In this document: one piece after another, positions 24,770-31,653 of the stretch
Layout: each line of letters begins with the position of its first letter
Position numbering within the stretch: the stretch's first letter is position 1
Notes under the pieces: model-generated
Database searches by the model: none
Seen by the model: only the letters and a program-made list of their open reading frames with translations
Told to the model about the DNA's origin: nothing
Assembly: GCA_948468385.1 (NCBI GenBank)
Contig: CAOKHZ010000034.1
Span: 1 to 41,881, forward strand
DNA length: 41,881 nucleotides
From: an uncultured Faecalicatena sp.
Lineage (GTDB): Bacteria; Bacillota; Clostridia; Lachnospirales; Lachnospiraceae
Direction of reading: 5' to 3'
Position numbers and translations under genes: made by a program

Positions 24770-26152
24770 TCATTCTCCCCACTCAATTTTTTCCAGTCTT
24801 TCCCGCACAATACGGATTTGTTCATCGGTAAGCCGTTCTCCGGTCGTAATCACCCACACCTCGTCCTCATACTTCACATAGTAACAGTATGAATTCAGAA
24901 GGCCGGCATATGCCGCGTCCCACTGCTCGCTACATTCCTCCAGCTCGGCATCCCCAGCCTCGATGTCCCACACCTTTTCAATCATCCACCGGTATCTGCT
25001 CTGGTAAATTTCATAACGCAGGGTGTCCGTCTCCTCCTGCCGCAAGTCATCCAGTCTGACACGCTCCTCCACGGGCAGTTTGTAACGCTCTTCCTCGGAA
25101 AGTGCCGTTTCTTCCGGCACATATTCCACCTTGCAGGCCAGCATTTCCCCAAACATCCCCCGCCTCCAGAAATATTCCTCGACACTTCCCATGTCTCCCG
25201 CTTCTTTGTAATCCTCCTGAACAAGGGGCACGTCCTCTTTCTGCCAGAAATGTCCGGACGTGAACTCCCCGTTCAAAAAGATTGAAGCCACATCGCCGCG
25301 TTCGGCAACTAACATGACCCCGGTCAGGAACACCACGATTATCCAGAGCCCCATTCCTGACATCGCCACGACCCACAGATTTTCCCGCTTCGGCCGTAAA
25401 TACTCAAATAGCGCGTCCAAAACACTGACTGCCAGCACGAAAAACACAATGGGAACAATCACCTGCCCATGTCCGGCCTGATACGCCAACACGCCAATGG
25501 CTATGATGCCAATGTTATTCCGCAGCCCAATCAGGGAGTACGCCCGTGGTCCCGCCTTGTGATACGAGACCTTTTCCCCCGCCTCCAACTTCTTCTTTTG
25601 CGCGCGCCCCCATGATAACAGCCACGCACCATCCATGAGGCTCCACAAAAGACAAATCACGAAGATGGCGATTACACATAATATGACATTATCATAAAGC
25701 CCCCATGCCGATGTCGGGCACAAGACCCACTGCCACAAATCCAGGCTCAAGAGCAATGCCGGCCAAATGACATCCCTTCGCCACTGCCTCCACTCCGCCG
25801 CGCATACGTTTCGAAACCGCTCTTCCTCGGTCACGATGGAAATGGCATCGTTGCCACACCTGCGAAAAATGCAAAACTGTCCCTGCCCATCCACGAACTC
25901 CCAGCCCGCAACCTCGCAGTAATCCGCATACTCCTCCGCCTCCGCCTCAGGCTTATAATCATAATCCTTGCCCTTGGGAAACACCTGCACGTCGTATTCG
26001 ACATCCTTTTTCTCTCCCCGCTCGAAGACGAGTCCCATCTTCCATTCTTTGAAATGCCATCCCTTTCTGGACTGTTCACGCAAAAACGCGGCAAACGAAT
26101 CACACTCCCGATAACTGAACTTCCGATAAATCCTTTTCCGATTCCTCATCAT
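24770..26152 (-). CDS. DUF2812 domain membrane protein, first paralogue
   Basis: 460 residues and first gene of the PadR-controlled operon. It has the DUF2812 domain (about 1-110, RIYRKFSYRECDSFAAFLRE and WEFVDGQGQFCIF), about five to six hydrophobic helices (about 135-290) and a longer soluble tail with PVEERVRLDDLRQEETDTLR that the second paralogue lacks; it ends with SYCYYVKYEDEVWVITTGER. Role unknown. The near-identical N-termini suggest a recent tandem duplication or gene conversion between the copies. GGGAGG precedes two consecutive ATGs, the second with better spacing. The promoter is directly upstream and overlapped by palindromic operators. Confidence 0.88.
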   Translation of the reverse strand: MMRNRKRIYRKFSYRECDSFAAFLREQSRKGWHFKEWKMGLVFERGEKKDVEYDVQVFPKGKDYDYKPEAEAEEYADYCEVAGWEFVDGQGQFCIFRRCGNDAISIVTEEERFRNVCAAEWRQWRRDVIWPALLLSLDLWQWVLCPTSAWGLYDNVILCVIAIFVICLLWSLMDGAWLLSWGRAQKKKLEAGEKVSYHKAGPRAYSLIGLRNNIGIIAIGVLAYQAGHGQVIVPIVFFVLAVSVLDALFEYLRPKRENLWVVAMSGMGLWIIVVFLTGVMLVAERGDVASIFLNGEFTSGHFWQKEDVPLVQEDYKEAGDMGSVEEYFWRRGMFGEMLACKVEYVPEETALSEEERYKLPVEERVRLDDLRQEETDTLRYEIYQSRYRWMIEKVWDIEAGDAELEECSEQWDAAYAGLLNSYCYYVKYEDEVWVITTGERLTDEQIRIVRERLEKIEWGE

Positions 26153-26217
26153 GAAACCTCCCTTCGCACGCCAATGTAAGTCTGCTTTTACACCCGTCTC
26201 ATATGCCGTGTCAGCAC

Positions 26218-26236
26218 AATATCGAGTGTCGATATT
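26218..26236. promoter_or_regulatory. Downstream PadR-type operator palindrome
   Basis: AATATCGA-GTG-TCGATATT has perfect eight-base arms. It sits just downstream of the expected transcription start, where a bound repressor would block elongation or promoter escape. Its centre is 38 bases from that of the promoter operator. Confidence 0.75.
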
Positions 26237-26250
26237 TCTTTCATGGCTCC

Positions 26251-26279
26251 ATTATAATATCGAGACTCGATATTGTCAA
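26251..26279 (-). promoter_or_regulatory. Consensus sigma-A promoter of the DUF2812-DUF2812-padR operon
   Basis: On the minus strand both hexamers match consensus perfectly, TTGACA and TATAAT, with a 17-base spacer. The spacer is filled by an operator palindrome, so the promoter should be very strong when free and fully blocked when bound. Confidence 0.92.
26256..26274. promoter_or_regulatory. PadR-type operator palindrome inside the promoter spacer
   Basis: AATATCGA-GAC-TCGATATT has the same eight-base arms as the site at 26218-26236. It fills the spacer and touches the inner edges of both the -35 and -10 hexamers, a typical repressor position. Assignment to the operon's own PadR is inferred from linkage. 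Confidence 0.8.
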
Positions 26280-26310
26280 GGAGATTTTTCGTATGTTATG
26301 GAAACAGATT

Positions 26311-26492
26311 ATTATTCGTTACCGTTCAGCCCCGAGCCAGTCACCACGCTGACTGGCTCGGAGGATGCACGTAAATCTGGCCGATGCATCACCCGCTTTG
26401 CCGAAGGCGAACTAAAAATGCGGGTGATGCCAGTTGCAATCCAGCCCGCGCTAACGCGGTGCTGAATTGTAACTATTATTCGTTACTGTTCA
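26311..26492. repeat. Element of three stacked hairpins between 18-bp direct repeats
   Basis: ATTATTCGTTACYGTTCA occurs at 26311-26328 and 26475-26492 with one mismatch. Between the copies lie three hairpins: a perfect 12-pair stem (26332-26343 with 26350-26361), a perfect 11-pair stem (26386-26396 with 26420-26430) enclosing GCCGAAGGC, and a long stem (26434-26472) whose outer arms differ only by G-U-compatible changes and whose top is CCGCG-CTAA-CGCGG. A related hairpin lies at 8437-8477. It looks like a mobile intergenic repeat or a structured RNA. Confidence 0.65.
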
Positions 26493-26536
26493 CGGGTGGC
26501 CGCCCAAACAGCCGCACGGCAACCGGCACATAAGCG

Positions 26537-26568
26537 AAGGGGCAATCGGCATTCGCCGACTGCCCCTT
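26537..26568. terminator. Bidirectional-type terminator hairpin beside the radA stop
   Basis: AAGGGGCA and TGCCCCTT pair outside an inner CGGC-ATTC-GCCG stem. On the plus strand it is followed by a T-rich stretch (TTGATTATTTTATT), on the minus by a weaker one (TTCGCTTAT). It lies 29 bases after the radA stop. Confidence 0.65.
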
Positions 26569-26597
26569 GATTATTTTATTACACGCGAATGCCGACA

Positions 26598-27959
26598 CTA
26601 AATCAATCCCATCGCGTCACTGACGTTCTTCACGCCAATCAACTTGATTCCCTTCACGTCATCCACCTGCCCCAGAGACACTTGCGGGAGCACGCACGCT
26701 TCGAATCCCAGCTTCCTCGCCTCCAACACACGTTGTTTTGGCATGCTCACCGCCCGCACTTCTCCGCTTAAGCCTACCTCGCCGAACACGAGCATTTTCT
26801 CGTCCAACGGACGATTTTTATAGCTGGAAACGATCGCCAGCACGATTCCCAAGTCGATCGCCGGCTCGTTCATGCGGATGCCCCCCGCAATGTTGACATA
26901 TGCATCACAATTACCCATCCGTAATCCGATTCGTTTTTCCAACACCGCCATCAAAAGATTGACCCGGTTATAATCCGTCCCGGTGGCGGTGCGCCTCGGC
27001 ATCCCGAAACTCGTCTCGCAGACCAACGCCTGGATTTCAATCAAAAGCGGGCGCGTCCCCTCCATCGAGCAGGCCACCACCGACCCGGAAGCATTTTCCG
27101 GCTTGCCGCTCAGCATGTATTCGGAAGGGTTTTCCACCTCCACGAGCCCGTTTGCGCGCATCTCGAACACCCCGATTTCATTGGTGGAACCAAATCGATT
27201 CTTGACTCCGCGCAATATACGGTAGGAGGCATGGCGGTCGCCCTCAAAATAAAGCACCGTGTCCACCATGTGCTCCAGCACCCTCGGTCCCGCCACCGTG
27301 CCTTCCTTGGTCACGTGCCCGACGATGAAAATCGTAATTCCCAATCCTTTCGCGAGTTGCAAAAACACGTTGGTGGACTCGCGCACCTGCGACACGCTGC
27401 CGGGGGCGGAAGCCACCTCCTCACTGTACATCGTCTGAATCGAGTCAATGATGACCAGGCTTGGCTTCTTATTCTCAATCACGCCACGCACCGTGTCCAG
27501 ATTCGTCTCGCACAAAAGTTTTAAATTCTCGCAAAAATCCCCCATGCGGTTGGCGCGCAGCTTAATCTGCGACAACGATTCCTCCCCGGAAATGTAAAGC
27601 ACGTCCCGCTCCTCTGCCAAATACTGGCAAACTTGTAAAAGCAACGTGGATTTGCCGATGCCCGGATCGCCGCCGACCAATATAAGTGACCCGGGAACGA
27701 TGCCGCCGCCCAGCACTCTGTCCAATTCCAATATCCCCGTTTTCAAGCGCACATGGTCATCCGCGCTGACCTCGGACAAGGAAACGATATTGGCTCCCAT
27801 CCGCGCCATCCCGGAACCCGCCGCTTTGGAGGAAGAGGCCACCACCTTTTCCTCCACGAACGTGTTCCACTCTTTACACGCAGGACACTGCCCCAGCCAC
27901 TTCGACTCCTCGTTCCCGCAATTCTGACAAAAATATACAATCTTCTTTCCCTTTGCCAT
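26598..27959 (-). CDS. radA: DNA repair protein RadA (Sms)
   Basis: Branch-migration ATPase of recombinational repair. The 453-residue protein has the N-terminal four-Cys zinc finger (C11, C14, C25, C28), Walker A GGDPGIGKST (96-105), the RadA-specific KNRFGST motif, and a C-terminal Lon-like domain without the protease catalytic residues (AYVNIAGGIRMNEPAIDLG). Start: ATG 27959 begins MAKGKKIVYFCQNCG two bases after the upstream stop; no strong ribosome site is present, so translation is probably coupled. Linkage with clpC is conserved in Bacillota, here with one small gene between. Confidence 0.96.
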   Translation of the reverse strand: MAKGKKIVYFCQNCGNEESKWLGQCPACKEWNTFVEEKVVASSSKAAGSGMARMGANIVSLSEVSADDHVRLKTGILELDRVLGGGIVPGSLILVGGDPGIGKSTLLLQVCQYLAEERDVLYISGEESLSQIKLRANRMGDFCENLKLLCETNLDTVRGVIENKKPSLVIIDSIQTMYSEEVASAPGSVSQVRESTNVFLQLAKGLGITIFIVGHVTKEGTVAGPRVLEHMVDTVLYFEGDRHASYRILRGVKNRFGSTNEIGVFEMRANGLVEVENPSEYMLSGKPENASGSVVACSMEGTRPLLIEIQALVCETSFGMPRRTATGTDYNRVNLLMAVLEKRIGLRMGNCDAYVNIAGGIRMNEPAIDLGIVLAIVSSYKNRPLDEKMLVFGEVGLSGEVRAVSMPKQRVLEARKLGFEACVLPQVSLGQVDDVKGIKLIGVKNVSDAMGLI

Positions 27960-27961
27960 AA

Positions 27962-28372
27962 TCAACACTTTTCTATCTTCACGGCCGCCCGCTCGTTCGG
28001 GCTTAACTCGGCACTGACACTCAACTTGCCGCTCAAATTCGTGCGCATCGTCCCGGCGGACGTTTCATTTATCACTACCTTGTATTCACTCTCCGGTTCC
28101 AGCTCCAGCGTAAGCTGCACGTCGCCCGCGGCGGACACCTCGAAACTCACGCCACGCGCGTCCTCCTTGAAACGCCCAACCGCGCTCCCCGGAACGGACT
28201 CGTAGACAAACATCCCGTTCTTCTCCAACTTGGTAATCTCCGCGAAAGTCTTCACCTTGTAAATGTCGCCCGCAAACTCAAAATTGTCCAGTTTCGTCTT
28301 GGAAGTAAGCGTATAGTCCCCAAAACTCAGCGTCCCGTCTTCCTCCGCAAATAATAATTCCTTCGCCGCCAT
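27962..28372 (-). CDS. Conserved Lachnospiraceae-type protein of unknown function
   Basis: 136 residues, no signal peptide or membrane segment. The sequence is rich in beta-prone repeats: LSFGDYTLTSKTKLDNFEF, then DIYKVKTFAEITKLEKNGMF and VYESVPGSAVGRF, then TLELEPESEYKVVINE and NLSGKLSVSAEL. I recall similar Lachnospiraceae proteins being named endosialidase in databases, but I see no sialidase motif and would not use that name. It lies between clpC and radA with GGAGG eight bases before the ATG and its end next to the radA start. A role in stress or repair is only suggested by position. Confidence 0.8.
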   Translation of the reverse strand: MAAKELLFAEEDGTLSFGDYTLTSKTKLDNFEFAGDIYKVKTFAEITKLEKNGMFVYESVPGSAVGRFKEDARGVSFEVSAAGDVQLTLELEPESEYKVVINETSAGTMRTNLSGKLSVSAELSPNERAAVKIEKC

Positions 28373-28472
28373 TTTAATATCCTCCTTCGTGTATGAAAAT
28401 GTTTTAGTAAAAACTCAATTGGTGCCAGAGCCAAAAGCATGCCGCGGTCACGTCAAAACAAATACCATGAAA

Positions 28473-30923
28473 TCATACCTGATAAAACTTGATTTCTCCT
28501 TTCGCCAACCCGGCCTCCACGGTCATCCCCGACTGCACCTCGCCGTTTAACACGGCCTCCGCCAGCTTATCCTCCAGCTCCGTCTGCATCGCGCGCCGCA
28601 ACGGCCTCGCCCCATATTTGGCATCGGTTCCCTTCTCCACGATGTGGTTCTTCGCTGATTCACGCAACGTAAGCGAGATGTCCATCTGCGCCTTCAGCCG
28701 TTTCGTGAACTCCTTGCACAACAGTCCCACGATTTGCTTCATGTGTTTCTTCTCCAACGCGTGGAACACGATGATTTCATCAATACGGTTCAAAAATTCC
28801 GGACGGAAAATCTGCTTCACCTCGTCCATGACGTCCTGCTTCATCTTCTTATAATCACCCTGAGTATCCTCCCCCGTCGCGAAACCCAGCTTCTTCGGCT
28901 CCACGATGGCCTTGGCCCCGGCATTGGAAGTCATGATGATCACGGTATTACTAAAATCGACGGTTCGCCCTTGCGAATCCGTAATGCGCCCGTCATCAAG
29001 CACCTGCAGCAATATGTTAAACACGTCGGGATGCGCCTTCTCAATCTCGTCAAACAAAAGCACCGAATACGGATGCGTGCGCACCTTGTCGCTCAACTGC
29101 CCGCCCTCGTCATGTCCGACATAGCCCGGTGGGGAACCAATCATCTTCGCCACGGAATGCTTCTCCATATACTCCGACATGTCCACCCGTATCATCGAAT
29201 TTTCATTACCGAACAACGCCTCGGCCAGTGCCTTCGACAGCTCCGTCTTGCCAACGCCGGTCGGCCCCAGGAACAAGAAAGAACCGATGGGACGCCTTGG
29301 GTCTTTCAGCCCCACGCGCCCACGCTTGACCGCCCGCGCCACCGCGCTGACCGCCTCGTCCTGTCCGATGACGCGTTGATGCAGCTCCTGTTCCAATTTC
29401 TTAAGCCGCTGCGTGTCACTTTCACGCAGCTTCTGCACCGGAATCTTCGTCCATGCCGAGACGACGGCCGCGATGTCTTCCTCCTGCAGGGTAAGCCCGG
29501 ACGCGGCATTCTTTTTCTGCAGACGTTTCTTCAATGTCTCCAGCTTCTTTTCCGCCTCTTGTTGCTCCTTTTGAATCAACGAGGCTTCCGCAAAATCCCC
29601 GACCTTGATACTCTCTTCCTTTTGCCGGACAAGTTCACGAATCGATTCTTCCAGCTTCGTCACGTTTTCCGGCATCTTATAGCCGCCAAGGCTTAGACGG
29701 GCACACGCCTCGTCCAGCACGTCAATCGCCTTGTCCGGCAGGTTGCGGTCCGTAATATATCGCTCGGACAACTCCACCGCGGCCCTCATCGCGTCCTCAC
29801 TAATGGAAATCTTATGGTGCTGCTCATATTTTTCACGCAACCCTTGCAAAATCTCCAGACACTGCGCCTTGTCCGGCTCCTCCACGGTAATCGGCTGGAA
29901 TCTGCGCTCCAACGCCGCGTCCTTCTCGATATACTTGCGGTACTCCGCAATCGTGGTGGCTCCAATCAACTGCATCCGTCCCCTGGCCAACGCCGGTTTG
30001 AGGATGTTGGACGCGTCCATCGCCCCCTCCGCGCCGCCCGCGCCAATCATCGTGTGCAACTCATCCATGAAAAGGATGACGTTGCCGTCCGACTCCACCT
30101 CGGAAATCAAACCCTTGATTCGTTCCTCGAACTCCCCGCGGTACTTCGACCCGGCAATCAGCCCCGGCAAGTCCAGCGTGTAAATACGCTTTCCCTTCAT
30201 GCTCTCCGGCACGGCCCCGGTCGCCAGGCAAGCGGCCAATCCTTCAATAATCGCCGTCTTCCCCACTCCCGGCTCTCCAATCAGGCACGGGTTGTTCTTT
30301 GTCCGACGGCTTAACACCTGCATCAGGCGGAAAATCTCTTCGTGTCGGCCCACGACCGGGTCAAGCTTTCCATCCTCCGCCTCAGCGGTCAAATCCTTGC
30401 AATACTGTGAAAGGGAGCCCCCCTCCCCATGCATGGAATCCTGCAACTCTTCCTGATACTCCCGCACGTCAACTCCCGCGACGTTTAAAATGTCCTGGAA
30501 CATCTTCTGCAAATGTATGTCCAACGTCGTCAACATCCGCGCCGCCACGCAGTCCGTCTCCCGAATAAGGGAAAGAAGCAAATGCTCCGTGCCAACCATG
30601 TCCGAATGCAACCGCGTCGCCTCACGCACGCTCTCCTCCAAAATGAATTTCAAACGCGGGCTTTCCTGCAAGCCCCTCGCCTTTCCTTCCCCTTCCTGCG
30701 CCGGCGCGATTAACTCGTCCATCAACTTCAAGAGTTTCCCTTCCTCCACGCCATACTGCGCCAAAATCTGTCCCGCCACGCCGGTCACTTCTTTCAAAAG
30801 CCCCAGCAAGAGATGCTCCGTCCCGATATAAGGATGCTTTAGCTTTTTCGCGGCTTGCGCCGCCCTCTCGATGGCCCGCCGCGCCTGTATCGTAAACCGC
30901 TCCTGCATAAACTCTTTCTGCAT
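28473..30923 (-). CDS. clpC: ATP-dependent Clp protease ATP-binding subunit ClpC
   Basis: Class I Hsp100 unfoldase feeding ClpP. The 816-residue protein has two Clp_N repeats ([14 protein letters not shown] and [13 protein letters not shown]), AAA1 with Walker A GEPGVGKT and [12 protein letters not shown], a middle coiled region (about 415-470), AAA2 with GPTGVGKT and [13 protein letters not shown], the ClpP-loop region, and the D2-small domain with YGARPLRRA. Start: GAGGAGG five bases before ATG 30923; the frame stays open 38 codons more through an 18-bp repeat array to a GTG without a ribosome site, which I reject. No ctsR, mcsA or mcsB is next to it; a GntR-type gene precedes it. Confidence 0.95.
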   Translation of the reverse strand: MQKEFMQERFTIQARRAIERAAQAAKKLKHPYIGTEHLLLGLLKEVTGVAGQILAQYGVEEGKLLKLMDELIAPAQEGEGKARGLQESPRLKFILEESVREATRLHSDMVGTEHLLLSLIRETDCVAARMLTTLDIHLQKMFQDILNVAGVDVREYQEELQDSMHGEGGSLSQYCKDLTAEAEDGKLDPVVGRHEEIFRLMQVLSRRTKNNPCLIGEPGVGKTAIIEGLAACLATGAVPESMKGKRIYTLDLPGLIAGSKYRGEFEERIKGLISEVESDGNVILFMDELHTMIGAGGAEGAMDASNILKPALARGRMQLIGATTIAEYRKYIEKDAALERRFQPITVEEPDKAQCLEILQGLREKYEQHHKISISEDAMRAAVELSERYITDRNLPDKAIDVLDEACARLSLGGYKMPENVTKLEESIRELVRQKEESIKVGDFAEASLIQKEQQEAEKKLETLKKRLQKKNAASGLTLQEEDIAAVVSAWTKIPVQKLRESDTQRLKKLEQELHQRVIGQDEAVSAVARAVKRGRVGLKDPRRPIGSFLFLGPTGVGKTELSKALAEALFGNENSMIRVDMSEYMEKHSVAKMIGSPPGYVGHDEGGQLSDKVRTHPYSVLLFDEIEKAHPDVFNILLQVLDDGRITDSQGRTVDFSNTVIIMTSNAGAKAIVEPKKLGFATGEDTQGDYKKMKQDVMDEVKQIFRPEFLNRIDEIIVFHALEKKHMKQIVGLLCKEFTKRLKAQMDISLTLRESAKNHIVEKGTDAKYGARPLRRAMQTELEDKLAEAVLNGEVQSGMTVEAGLAKGEIKFYQV

Positions 30924-30935
30924 AAAATCCTCCTC

Positions 30936-31025
30936 GATTTTCTTGATTTCTTCGATTTTCTTGATTTCTCCGATTTTCTTGATTTCTCCGATTTTCTTGA
31001 TTTCTTCGATTTTTTTGATTTCTCC
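30936..31025. repeat. Five tandem 18-bp repeats upstream of clpC
   Basis: Five head-to-tail copies of GATTTTCTTGATTTCTYC (30936-30953, 30954-30971, 30972-30989, 30990-31007, 31008-31025). They end two bases before the GAGGAGG ribosome site of clpC. As the unit is a multiple of three, the frame continues through it as repeated (G/E)EIKKI, but it is probably untranslated leader. Confidence 0.85.
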
Positions 31026-31055
31026 GACTTCTGACACTCATACTCAGGCCGATAA

Positions 31056-31102
31056 AATCTGCCGTGAGCATCACGCCAGCCGCAGCCGCAAAGCGGCAGA
31101 TT
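31056..31102 (-). terminator. Hairpin between gntR and clpC, possible attenuator or terminator
   Basis: On the minus strand AATCTGCCG and CGGCAGATT form a nine-pair stem around a long loop with smaller inverted repeats, followed by TTAT. No new promoter is obvious before clpC, so it may let some transcription through. Confidence 0.5.
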
Positions 31103-31125
31103 CCCTCATGCGGCCGTGCACACAA

Positions 31126-31148
31126 CCCCGGATAACTCCACGTCAGTA
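31126..31148. repeat. 23-bp dispersed repeat, copy 1
   Basis: CCCCGGATAACTCCACGTCAGTA matches 33448-33470 with two mismatches, and the similarity weakly extends to a TGCAC on the left. It overlaps the last codons and stop of the GntR-type gene. Confidence 0.55.
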
Positions 31149-31511
31149 ATATCCCTCGTAAATCTCATCCACCAACGCGTGCACTTCCTCGCGGGAAATG
31201 TCTTTACAACGGGCCGCCGCCAAAATCATCGTCATACGCTCACGCACTTCCTCCAGTGCCTGTATCCGGTCATGGTTCAAGGACACGATGGCCCCGTTCC
31301 TCTTATCCAGCGTGATAAATCCCTCCTGCCTGAGCACGTGGTACGCCTTGTTGACCGTATGCATGTTAATCCCAATCATGCCGGCAAGCTGACGTACGGA
31401 CGGCAAGGAATCCCCCTCGCGAAGCCTGGACGTGGCCACGCCCAAAACGACCTGGTTTCGTATCTGTATATAAATGGCTTCCTCGCTGTTCAAATCAATC
31501 TCAATCCTCAT
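31143..31511 (-). CDS. GntR family transcriptional regulator, YtrA type
   Basis: A 122-residue regulator. The N-terminal GntR winged helix (about 10-75) reads AIYIQIRNQVVLGVATSRL, then SLPSVRQLAGMIGINMHTV and AYHVLRQEGFITL; a short helical C-terminus (about 80-122) is typical of the YtrA subgroup, which dimerises without a ligand domain. Start ATG 31511 follows GGTGG by about six bases; the frame stays open 13 codons more without a ribosome site. YtrA regulators usually sit with ABC transporters; here the downstream neighbour is clpC, with a 219-base gap. Self-control is likely, control of clpC is possible. Confidence 0.9.
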   Translation of the reverse strand: MRIEIDLNSEEAIYIQIRNQVVLGVATSRLREGDSLPSVRQLAGMIGINMHTVNKAYHVLRQEGFITLDKRNGAIVSLNHDRIQALEEVRERMTMILAAARCKDISREEVHALVDEIYEGYY

Positions 31512-31608
31512 ATGTATCCACCGCCCTACCTTCCTCCGACGCGCCATCAAACGGATGCGTCCCTCTCATCCACAAGACGAAACGGACGCGGCCGCCAGTG
31601 TTACATCT

Positions 31609-31637
31609 ATACTAGCACATCCACGGATTCTCTGCAA
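31609..31637 (-). promoter_or_regulatory. Sigma-A-type promoter for the GntR-type gene
   Basis: On the minus strand TTGCAG and TAGTAT are 17 bases apart, and the -10 is extended (TGC before TAGTAT). The transcript would start about 90 bases before the ATG. Confidence 0.75.
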
Positions 31638-31653
31638 GCATAGTTTTAAAAAA

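Larger units (their letters stand above)
26153..26597. other. Gene-free region: DUF2812 promoter, operators, three-hairpin element, terminator
   Basis: 445 bases without a convincing gene. From low to high coordinate it holds the DUF2812 leader with ribosome site, two PadR-type palindromes and the promoter, an 18-bp direct repeat, three strong hairpins, the second copy of the direct repeat, a GC-rich stretch of small inverted repeats, and the terminator hairpin beside the radA stop. Each is listed separately. Confidence 0.8.

Noticed and set aside
27962-28372. Naming the gene endosialidase
   Set aside because: No Asp-box or sialidase motif is visible; the name in databases seems to be propagated without support.
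30936-31025. CRISPR-like array
   Set aside because: The units are head-to-tail without spacers and no cas gene is nearby; it is a simple tandem repeat.
30924-31037. N-terminal extension of ClpC through (G/E)EIKKI repeats from a GTG
   Set aside because: No ribosome site at the GTG, while GAGGAGG stands five bases before ATG 30923, which gives a normal-length ClpC.
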